Assembly: GCA_937943045.1 (NCBI GenBank)
Contig: CALEBN010000029.1
Span: 1-13,316 of the forward strand
Direction: 5' to 3'
Origin: an uncultured Collinsella sp.
GTDB lineage: Bacteria > Actinomycetota > Coriobacteriia > Coriobacteriales > Coriobacteriaceae
DNA: 13,316 bases
In this document: piece by piece, positions 1 through 5,704 of the stretch
Layout: each line of letters opens with the position of its first letter
How positions within the stretch are numbered: position 1 is the stretch's first letter
The notes under the pieces: generated by a model
What the model was told of the DNA's origin: nothing
The model's input: only the letters and a program-made list of their open reading frames with translations
Database searches by the model: none
Position numbers and translations under genes: made by a program

Positions 1-467
1 TTAACGACACGCGGGCTGCCACCCGGAGGCAAGAACAGGCGCAGGCATTCGGAAAGCGTCGCGACATACTCGCGACTCATCCAACGCGCAAAGCGGGCGG
101 CCTCGGCGCCAAAGAGCGGTTTGCTGAGGATGGTCTCGATGGGCTTTACGCGCGCGGGATCGAGGGCGTTGTTGCCTTGCAGGTCGCCAAGCTCAGACGC
201 AATGTCGACGATATAGCCCGCGGCAGCACGGTTGCCAAAGTGGACAAGAACCGTAGACCCAATCTGAGCCTCGTTGGCAAGGGACTGCGGAATGCCGTAG
301 GCAAACGGCTCGGACAGCGCACGGGTGGGAATGTCGAGGACCACGCTCGCATAGGCGGCAACGGGCTCGGGCGCGAGCGCGGTCTTGGCCTGCTCGGCCG
401 TGCGGACAGGCTTTACGGGAGCCTGCTCGGGTTCAGGCGAACCAAACAGTGACAGTTGCTCGGCCAT
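1..467 (-). CDS. priA: Primosomal protein N' (PriA), N-terminal part; runs off the left edge
   Basis: PriA is the replication-restart helicase that recognises stalled forks and reloads the replisome. Only the first 155 codons are in the window; the frame is open to base 1 and the helicase domains lie outside. After a 35-residue Pro/Ala/Glu-rich extension, the visible residues match the PriA N-terminal 3'-DNA-binding domain: VVLDIPTRALSEPFAYGIP, then GSTVLVHFGNR and GYIVDI, then the helical ARWMSREYVATLSECLRLFLPPG block typical of the family. I chose the ATG at 467 because GGGAGG lies about 10 nt upstream. The gene is 88 bp downstream of gltX on the same strand, beyond a terminator-like hairpin, so it probably has its own promoter; none is obvious. 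Residues 4-8 read QLSLF, a sliding-clamp-binding consensus (see findings). The identification is strong for the family; the rest of the protein cannot be judged. Confidence 0.88.
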   Translation of the reverse strand, partial: MAEQLSLFGSPEPEQAPVKPVRTAEQAKTALAPEPVAAYASVVLDIPTRALSEPFAYGIPQSLANEAQIGSTVLVHFGNRAAAGYIVDIASELGDLQGNNALDPARVKPIETILSKPLFGAEAARFARWMSREYVATLSECLRLFLPPGGSPRVV

Positions 468-506
468 GGTCTCTGTGCCTCCCATCCCATACGCCTTGAG
501 AAACAA

Positions 507-532
507 GAGCCCCGCTCGGGTGAACGGGGCTC
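507..532 (-). terminator. Intrinsic terminator after gltX
   Basis: A perfect 8-bp stem, GAGCCCCG at 507-514 with CGGGGCTC at 525-532, encloses a 10-nt loop. It lies 24 bp past the gltX stop. On the minus strand it is followed by TTGTTTCTC, a moderate U-rich tract, so it probably ends gltX transcription before priA, perhaps incompletely. Confidence 0.7.
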
Positions 533-555
533 GGATACATGCGTTTGCGCGACTG

Positions 556-2031
556 TTACAGCGTCATCGTGCGGGCGCGATCGATGCGCGCCAGGCAGTC
601 GTCACGGCCGACGAGCGCCATGGTCTCGCCCAACGGGGGGCTCACCATGTTGCCGCAGACGGCGACGCGCACGGCCTGGAACACCACGCGCTTCTTGAGG
701 TCCATCTGCTCGGGCAGCGGCTCAAGTGCGGCATCGATGTTGGCGGCCGTCCACTCGGTAATGCCCTCGAGCGCGGCCTTGGCGGCGTCCAAAATGGCAC
801 CCATACCCTCCTTGGCCAGGCCCTTGTTGACGGACTTCTCGTCATACTCGAGCGTCTCGGCCGTAGCAAAGATGGGGGCGGCGACGGTCACGGCGTCGGC
901 CGGCATCTTGGTACGCGGCTTAACGATGGAGGCAAGCGCGTCGATCCAGTCCTCGCCGTACTCAACGTTGCCCTCGATCATGCCTGCCTCGTGCAGCTCG
1001 GGGACCATGATCTCGTCGGCAAACTGAGCATCGGACATGCCGTTGATGTACTCGGCATTGACCCAATCGAGCTTCTTGGGATCGAAGGTCGCCGGGTTCT
1101 TGGAGATGCGGTCGAGCGAGAACTTGCTGGCCAGGACATCGCGGGGGATGATCGTGGTCTCGCCGTCGAGCGACCAGCCGAGCAACGCCAGGTAGTTAAC
1201 GAACGCGTCGGACAGGTAGCCGGCGTCGCGGTACTCCTCCACTGAGGTGGCGCCGTGTCGCTTGGAGAGCTTTTTGCCGTCGGCGCCCAGAATCATGGAG
1301 ATGTGGGCGAACGTAGGCACGGGCGCACCGAGGGCCTCGTAAACCATGACCTGGCGCGGGGTATTGGACAGGTGGTCGTCGCCGCGGATGACGTGGGTGA
1401 TCTTCATCATGGCGTCGTCGACGACGGTCGCAAAGTTGTACGTAGGCGTACCGTCGGAGCGGAAGATGACAAAGTCGTCGAGCTCCTTGGCATCGAAGGT
1501 CACCTCGCCATGGACGGCGTCGTGGATAACGACGTCTCCGCGGTCCTCGGGCACCTTGATGCGCAGGACGTAGGGCTCGCCGGCCTCGATGCGGCGGCGT
1601 GCCTCCTCGGGATCAAGATCGCGGCAACGGCGCTGATAGCCCTGGAAGGGATCCTTGCGCTCCTGAGCGGCCTTGCGGTCGGCCTCGAGCTGCTCCTTGG
1701 TGCAGAAGCAGGGATAGGCCTTGCCCTCATCCCAGAGCTGCTGGGCGGCCTGCTTATACAGGTCCAGGCGCTCGGTCTGGGCATAGGGGCCAAAGTCGCC
1801 GCCCACCTCGGGGCCCTCGTCCCAGTCAAGACCCAGCCAACGCATGGCGCGCAGGATGATCTGCGTGTTCTCGTCGGTGGAACGGGTCGGGTCGGTGTCG
1901 TCGATGCGCAGGATGAACGTGCCGCCGTTTGCGCGGGCAAAAGCCCAGTTATAGATAGCGGTGCGGGCGCCGCCGATGTGCAGCTTGCCCGTCGGTGAGG
2001 GTGCAAAGCGGACGCGAACGTCTGATGCCAT
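556..2031 (-). CDS. gltX: Glutamyl-tRNA synthetase
   Basis: This class I aminoacyl-tRNA synthetase charges tRNA-Glu with glutamate in the cytoplasm. The 491-residue length is normal for bacterial GluRS. The nucleotide-binding signatures are both present: HIGG at residues 18-21 inside APSPTGKLHIGGAR, and KLSKR at 254-258. The ITHVIRGDDHLSNTPRQ block at 211-227 is also typical. A zinc-type insertion is suggested by C108-x-C110 and C136, but where the E. coli enzyme has a fourth ligand His this protein has Asp138, so metal binding is uncertain. The ATG at 2031 follows GAGGAG with a 6-nt spacer. Many actinobacteria lack GlnRS and use a non-discriminating GluRS with GatCAB; whether this enzyme does so cannot be told from here. 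A tRNA-Glu gene lies at the far right of the window but is not linked to it. Confidence 0.97.
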   Translation of the reverse strand: MASDVRVRFAPSPTGKLHIGGARTAIYNWAFARANGGTFILRIDDTDPTRSTDENTQIILRAMRWLGLDWDEGPEVGGDFGPYAQTERLDLYKQAAQQLWDEGKAYPCFCTKEQLEADRKAAQERKDPFQGYQRRCRDLDPEEARRRIEAGEPYVLRIKVPEDRGDVVIHDAVHGEVTFDAKELDDFVIFRSDGTPTYNFATVVDDAMMKITHVIRGDDHLSNTPRQVMVYEALGAPVPTFAHISMILGADGKKLSKRHGATSVEEYRDAGYLSDAFVNYLALLGWSLDGETTIIPRDVLASKFSLDRISKNPATFDPKKLDWVNAEYINGMSDAQFADEIMVPELHEAGMIEGNVEYGEDWIDALASIVKPRTKMPADAVTVAAPIFATAETLEYDEKSVNKGLAKEGMGAILDAAKAALEGITEWTAANIDAALEPLPEQMDLKKRVVFQAVRVAVCGNMVSPPLGETMALVGRDDCLARIDRARTMTL

Positions 2032-2071
2032 GGAAATCTCCTCGATTGCAGGATGGATGTCTTACCGCATC

Positions 2072-2102
2072 AGTATAAAGCAACAAAGCGACCTCCGCAC
2101 AA
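2072..2102 (-). promoter_or_regulatory. Candidate gltX promoter
   Basis: On the minus strand a TATACT -10 (plus-strand 2072-2077) lies about 40 bp upstream of the gltX start. A weak TTGTGC -35 (2097-2102) precedes it with a long 19-bp spacer. The -10 is convincing; the -35 is not. Confidence 0.4.
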
Positions 2103-2118
2103 AGGGCACCGACCCACT

Positions 2119-2218
2119 CATTTAAGTCTGTCCCCAATGAGTAGGTGCTTTAAGGCTGGTCATTTAAGGCTGGTCATTTAAGGCTGGTCATTTAAGCCTG
2201 TCCCCAATGAGTAGGTGC
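2119..2218. repeat. REP-like array: 30-bp direct repeat flanking three 14-bp tandem repeats
   Basis: Two 30-bp copies at 2119-2148 and 2189-2218 differ at one base. Each contains the core CTGTCCCCAATGAGTAGGTG. Between and overlapping them are three perfect tandem copies of TTTAAGGCTGGTCA (2149-2162, 2163-2176, 2177-2190); the second long copy begins with a diverged fourth unit, TTTAAGCCTGTCC. The first long copy also forms a 7-bp inverted repeat, ACTCATT (2116-2122) with AATGAGT (2136-2142). The array is non-coding and sits between the divergent gltX and metK promoters. Its GGGGACAGRCTTAAATGA core on the minus strand resembles extragenic repeats that I associate with REP-associated Y1 transposases; that link is from memory and is an inference. 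Confidence 0.8.
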
Positions 2219-2248
2219 GAAAAGGGTGTGAATATTGGATTTACGCGC

Positions 2249-2254
2249 TATGAT
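2249..2254 (+). promoter_or_regulatory. Candidate metK -10 element
   Basis: TATGAT differs from TATAAT at one base and lies about 67 bp upstream of the metK start, just past the repeat array. No good -35 hexamer is present 16-18 bp upstream. If used, it gives a leader of about 60 nt containing a GC-rich hairpin (2273-2299). Confidence 0.4.
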
Positions 2255-2272
2255 GTCCCCTTGCATACAGAG

Positions 2273-2299
2273 CCTGGCGGAATGGTAACGGTCGCCGGG
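2273..2299 (+). other. GC-rich hairpin in the metK leader
   Basis: CCTGGCG (2273-2279) pairs with CGCCGGG (2293-2299) through 7 bp including one G-U, around a 13-nt loop. The stem ends 11 nt before the AAAGGA ribosome binding site, and TTTTT lies between them at 2305-2309. The T run is 5 nt away from the stem, so this is not a good intrinsic terminator. It may be a leader structure that affects metK translation. I do not recognise it as any SAM riboswitch class. Confidence 0.4.
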
Positions 2300-2321
2300 A
2301 CGCGTTTTTGAAAGGACAATC

Positions 2322-3602
2322 ATGTCAGAAGAACTTCGTTCCATCCCACCCCAACACGGGTCCTTTGTGTTTACGTCGGAGTCGGTGACCGAAGGTCATC
2401 CCGATAAGATCGCCGACCAGATCAGCGACGCCGTCCTCGACGCAATCCTCGCCAAAGAAATAGAGCTGCAGGAGCAGGGCTATATTGCGCCCAACGGCGT
2501 GCCCGCCAACGTGGAAAACGTCCGCTGCGCCTGCGAGACCCTCGTGACCACCGGCACCGTCATCGTCGCCGGCGAGATCCGCACCCAGGCCTACGTCGAC
2601 GTGCAGGAGATTGCCCGTGGCGTTATCCGCCGCATTGGCTACAACCGCGCCAAGTTTGGTTTTGACTGCGATACCTGTGGCGTTATGAGCCTCATCCACG
2701 AGCAGTCCCCCGATATCGCCCAGGGCGTCGACGAGTCGTTTGAGACCCAGACCGGCGCTACCACCGACCCGATCGATCTTATCGGTGCCGGCGACCAGGG
2801 CATGATGTTCGGCTACGCCTCCAACGAGACCAAGACCCTCATGCCCATGCCGCACTACCTGGCAAGCCGCTTGGCTGAGCGTCTGTCCGCCGTACGCCAC
2901 GACGGCACCCTGCCCTATCTGCGCCCCGACGGCAAGACCCAGGTCACCGTGCGCTACGAGGACGGCAAGCCCGTCGAGGTCACGACCGTCGTCATCTCCA
3001 CGCAGCACGCAGCCGAGATCGAAGACATGGGCAAGATCAAGGACGACCTCATCGAGCATGTCATCTCGCCTGTCATGGCTGCCGAAAACATGCCGTGGGA
3101 CAACGCCGATATCTATGTGAACCCCACCGGTCGCTTTGTCGTGGGCGGCCCCATGGGCGACACGGGCCTAACCGGCCGCAAGATCATCGTCGACACCTAT
3201 GGCGGCTACGGCCGTCACGGCGGCGGCGCCTTTAGCGGCAAGGACTGCACCAAGGTCGACCGCTCCGCCGCATACGCCGCTCGCTGGGTCGCCAAGAACG
3301 TCGTCGCCGCCGGCCTTGCCGACCGCTGCGAAGTCGAGCTGGCCTACGCCATCGGCGTGTCCAAGCCGTTGTCGATCATGGTCGACACCTTTGGCACCGC
3401 ACATGTTGCCGAGGACAAGATCGTCGAGGCCGTGGAGAAGACCTTCGACCTGCGCCCGGGCGCCATCATCCGCGACCTGGACCTGCGCCGCCCCATCTAC
3501 GAAAAGACGGCAGCCTACGGTCACTTTGGCCGCGAAGACCCCGACTTCACCTGGGAGAAAACCGACCGAGTCGAAGAACTCAAAGCAGCCTGTGGTCTGT
3601 AA
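2322..3602 (+). CDS. metK: S-adenosylmethionine synthase
   Basis: MetK makes S-adenosylmethionine from methionine and ATP, the methyl donor for the cell. The 426-residue protein is slightly longer than the usual 380-400 because of a short N-terminal extension and an insertion around residues 46-64. Signature motifs are present: GHPDKI at 25-30 in the substrate/ATP site, GAGDQG at 155-160, and the phosphate-binding GGGAFSGKD at 300-308. The C-terminal YGHFGRED block is also typical. The ATG at 2322 follows AAAGGA with a 5-nt spacer. The gene is monocistronic: a candidate promoter lies upstream and a strong terminator follows 40 bp after the stop. Third codon positions are strongly G/C rich, consistent with a well-expressed core gene. 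Confidence 0.98.
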   Translation: MSEELRSIPPQHGSFVFTSESVTEGHPDKIADQISDAVLDAILAKEIELQEQGYIAPNGVPANVENVRCACETLVTTGTVIVAGEIRTQAYVDVQEIARGVIRRIGYNRAKFGFDCDTCGVMSLIHEQSPDIAQGVDESFETQTGATTDPIDLIGAGDQGMMFGYASNETKTLMPMPHYLASRLAERLSAVRHDGTLPYLRPDGKTQVTVRYEDGKPVEVTTVVISTQHAAEIEDMGKIKDDLIEHVISPVMAAENMPWDNADIYVNPTGRFVVGGPMGDTGLTGRKIIVDTYGGYGRHGGGAFSGKDCTKVDRSAAYAARWVAKNVVAAGLADRCEVELAYAIGVSKPLSIMVDTFGTAHVAEDKIVEAVEKTFDLRPGAIIRDLDLRRPIYEKTAAYGHFGREDPDFTWEKTDRVEELKAACGL

Positions 3603-3641
3603 GCTAACAATAAAAGCCACAGCCAAATAAATACGCACCAA

Positions 3642-3679
3642 AAGAAGTACCGGCTCCAACCGGTACTTCTTTTTTATTT
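3642..3679 (+). terminator. Strong intrinsic terminator of metK
   Basis: A perfect 12-bp stem, AAGAAGTACCGG at 3642-3653 with CCGGTACTTCTT at 3660-3671, closes a 6-nt loop and runs directly into TTTTATTT. This is a textbook factor-independent terminator. Confidence 0.92.
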
Positions 3680-3737
3680 AAACGGTGGTGAAGATGAGCC
3701 GACCTGGGACATGGAATAGGTCACAGACCGATAAATT

Positions 3738-3768
3738 TTGCAGCAGAGCGACTCCAACCATGTATCCT
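3738..3768 (+). promoter_or_regulatory. Weak candidate promoter for the serine dehydratase gene
   Basis: TTGCAG (3738-3743) and TATCCT (3763-3768) are separated by 19 bp, just upstream of the palindromic element. Both hexamers match only partly and the spacing is long. If real, the whole 121-bp palindrome would be transcribed into the leader of the dehydratase mRNA. Confidence 0.25.
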
Positions 3769-3770
3769 AA

Positions 3771-3891
3771 GTTCCGAGGGCTTTGGTATTTGGTCGATCG
3801 CGAGTTCCGCACGAGCCGGAGGCCACTTAATGTGGCCTCCGTGCGAGCAGGACTGTCCGAGCAGGCGACCAAATACCAAAGCCCTCGGAAC
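3771..3891. repeat. 121-bp palindromic element with perfect 26-bp arms and an inner hairpin
   Basis: Arms at 3771-3796 (GTTCCGAGGGCTTTGG...) and 3866-3891 are exact reverse complements over 26 bp. Inside is a second hairpin: GGAGGCCAC (3818-3826) pairs with GTGGCCTCC (3832-3840) around TTAAT, and CGCAC (3808-3812) pairs with GTGCG (3841-3845), leaving a 5-nt bulge, GAGCC. The octamer CGAGCAGG occurs at 3844-3851 and 3858-3865. No target-site duplication flanks the arms and no U run follows, so it is neither a clear transposition product nor a terminator. It occupies most of the 344-bp spacer before the dehydratase gene. Likely either a MITE/REP-type repeat or a structured leader RNA. T-box and known riboswitch signatures are not visible. 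Confidence 0.85.
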
Positions 3892-3946
3892 GGCGGGACA
3901 GAGTATGCCCCGCCCCTCGGGACGACGAGATAAAGAAGGAGCAGCC

Positions 3947-5554
3947 ATGGCAGGCAAGCCGCAAACACTAGCTACGACCTCGGCATTCGAGATCCTGGGC
4001 CCCGTCATGGTCGGCCCCAGCTCATCTCACACCGCCGGCGCCCTGCGCTGCGCCCAGGTTGCCGCCAGCCTGCTGGAAGGCCGCATCACCAAGGTCACCT
4101 TTGGCCTGTGGAACTCCTTTGCCCACACCTACCGCGGCCACGGCACCGATCGCGCGCTCGTCGCGGGCATCCTGGGGCTCGATACCGACGACGAGAACAT
4201 CAAGCAAGCCTTTGACCTCGCACGGGACCAGGGCCTCGACTTTCACTTTGACATCAAGGGCGACGACGCCTCCATCCACCCCAACACCGTCGACATAGAC
4301 ATGGTCGATGACACGGGCGCCACGGCGCAGGTCCGCGGCGAGAGCCTGGGCGGTGGCAAGATGCGCATCAGCCGCATCAACGGCGTCGGCGTCGACATCT
4401 CGGGCATGTATTCCACGCTCTTCGTGGCACACCAGGACGTTCCCGGCGTGCTCGCCGCGCTCACGAACCTGCTCGCCTACGCACACGTCAACATCGCCTT
4501 CTGCCGCACCTACCGCACCGAGGTGGGCGGCCAGGCCTATTCCGTCTTTGAGACCGACGGCGCTCCCGACGACACCGTCGTCCCCATGCTGCGCAAGCTC
4601 GACAATGTCGATTACGCCACGTTTATCGAGCTCCCGGGCTCGGCCTCGTCGCTCTCCCCCGGTGTCTCGGCCAAGGAGATCTTCGACGACGGCGAGCAGT
4701 TGCTCGATGCGTGCGCCGAGCTCGGCCTGAATATCGGCGCCGTCATGGCCGTGCGCGAGGCGCGTCTGACCGGCGAGGCCCATGCTATCGCAGCCATGCG
4801 CCGCGTGCTCGACGTCATGCGCGAGGAGACCACGGCCCCCATCGCCAATCCGCAGCGATCGCTCGGCGGGCTTATCGGCGGAGAGGCCAAGCTCGTCGAT
4901 GCCACCTACCGCAACGATTTAAGCGCAAGCCTGATGGGCCCCGTTCAGACCGATGCCGTGGCCCGCGCGATGGCCGTGCTCGAGCGCTCCGCCACCATGG
5001 GCGTGATCGTTGCCGCCCCCACGGCCGGCTCCGCGGGCGTCGTCCCCGGCTGCGTGCTGGCGCTCGCCGATCACCTCCAGCTCGACGATGAACAGGTCAT
5101 GGATGCCCTCTACTGCGCCGCCGCCATCGGTCTCAACCTTACCACGAGCGCCTGCGTCGCTGGCGCCGAGGGCGGATGCCAGGCCGAGGTTGGAAGCGCT
5201 GCCGCCATGGCCGCCGCCGCGCTGGTCCAGATGATGGGCGGCACGCCCGAGCAAGCGCTCGACGCCAGCTCCATCGCACTGAGCAACCTGTTGGGCCTCG
5301 TTTGCGACCCCGTCGGCGGCCTTGTCGAGGTGCCCTGCCAAAACCGCAACGCCATCGGCGTGGCCGCGGCCTTCAGCTCGGCGCAGCTCGCCCTCGCCGG
5401 CATCAAGAGCCTGGTGCCGTTTGACCAGATGGCACACGTCATGCTCTCGGTGGGCCACGCCCTGCCCGCCACGTTGCGCGAGACGGCCAAGGGCGGCGTC
5501 GCGCAGGCTCCAGCAGCGCTTTCGGCGTGCGCGAAATGCGGAATATGCGGATAG
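3947..5554 (+). CDS. Single-chain L-serine dehydratase (beta-ACT-alpha fusion), iron-sulfur dependent
   Basis: L-serine ammonia-lyase deaminates serine to pyruvate and ammonia using a [4Fe-4S] cluster. The 535 residues combine, in order, the beta domain (PSSSHTAG at 24-31), an ACT-type regulatory region (about 154-225) and the alpha catalytic domain (about 240-525). In Bacillus-type enzymes beta plus ACT and alpha are separate proteins (SdaAB and SdaAA); here they are fused. Likely cluster ligands are C411 (EGGCQAEVG), C453 (LVCDPVGG) and C464 (VEVPCQNRNA). The chain ends in CAKCGICG, a Cys-rich tail. The ATG at 3947 follows AAGGAG by 5 nt and starts where the beta domain should; an in-frame start at 3830 would translate half of the palindromic element and is rejected. 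No partner gene is nearby. The family call is firm; ACT ligand and regulation are unknown. Confidence 0.95.
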   Translation: MAGKPQTLATTSAFEILGPVMVGPSSSHTAGALRCAQVAASLLEGRITKVTFGLWNSFAHTYRGHGTDRALVAGILGLDTDDENIKQAFDLARDQGLDFHFDIKGDDASIHPNTVDIDMVDDTGATAQVRGESLGGGKMRISRINGVGVDISGMYSTLFVAHQDVPGVLAALTNLLAYAHVNIAFCRTYRTEVGGQAYSVFETDGAPDDTVVPMLRKLDNVDYATFIELPGSASSLSPGVSAKEIFDDGEQLLDACAELGLNIGAVMAVREARLTGEAHAIAAMRRVLDVMREETTAPIANPQRSLGGLIGGEAKLVDATYRNDLSASLMGPVQTDAVARAMAVLERSATMGVIVAAPTAGSAGVVPGCVLALADHLQLDDEQVMDALYCAAAIGLNLTTSACVAGAEGGCQAEVGSAAAMAAAALVQMMGGTPEQALDASSIALSNLLGLVCDPVGGLVEVPCQNRNAIGVAAAFSSAQLALAGIKSLVPFDQMAHVMLSVGHALPATLRETAKGGVAQAPAALSACAKCGICG

Positions 5555-5569
5555 CAAGCAAAAGCGAAC

Positions 5570-5597
5570 GATAGGTGGGACATATGTCCCACCTATC
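5570..5597. terminator. Perfect 28-bp palindrome after the dehydratase gene; possible terminator
   Basis: GATAGGTGGGACAT and its exact reverse complement ATGTCCCACCTATC abut with no spacer, 15 bp past the dehydratase stop. As RNA it forms a 12-bp stem with a small loop. The tract that follows, CTTTATC, is poor in U, so termination would be weak; a protein-binding palindrome is an alternative. It lies about 45 bp before the next gene's -10. Confidence 0.6.
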
Positions 5598-5641
5598 CTT
5601 TATCGCCACTGTTTTCGTAACACAAGCAACTGCGTAATCGC

Positions 5642-5647
5642 TATAAT
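5642..5647 (+). promoter_or_regulatory. Promoter -10 of the L,D-transpeptidase gene
   Basis: A perfect TATAAT lies 58 bp upstream of the start codon. The best -35 candidate is GTAACA (5617-5622; four of six matches) with a long 19-bp spacer. This is the clearest -10 in the window. Confidence 0.6.
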
Positions 5648-5704
5648 TCAAGCCCAGTTAAAACACGATGAGCCGTAAAGCGAAACTCGAAGGAAATATA
5701 CACG

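Noticed and set aside
385..1998. Long plus-strand open frames opposite gltX and priA
   Set aside because: The minus strand encodes clear GluRS and PriA sequences; the plus-strand frames are compositional shadows.
2119..2218. CRISPR array
   Set aside because: The repeats are only 14 bp in direct tandem without unique spacers, and the 30-bp units occur only twice; there are no cas genes.
2293..2309. Intrinsic terminator in front of metK, suggested by a GC-rich stem and TTTTT
   Set aside because: The T run begins 5 nt after the stem and pairing does not extend across ACGCG, so the geometry is wrong for termination.
3685..3933. Small open frame of 82 codons spanning the palindromic element
   Set aside because: It reads through both palindrome arms, lacks a good ribosome binding site and shows no recognisable protein features; it is probably spurious.
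3830..3946. In-frame upstream extension of the serine dehydratase gene, giving a 574-residue protein
   Set aside because: It would translate half of the palindromic element, has no ribosome binding site, and adds residues before the conserved beta domain. The ATG at 3947 has an ideal AAGGAG.
3680..3946. T-box or classical riboswitch upstream of the serine dehydratase
   Set aside because: No T-box TGGNACCGCG sequence, specifier arrangement, or terminator/antiterminator pair with a U run is visible.
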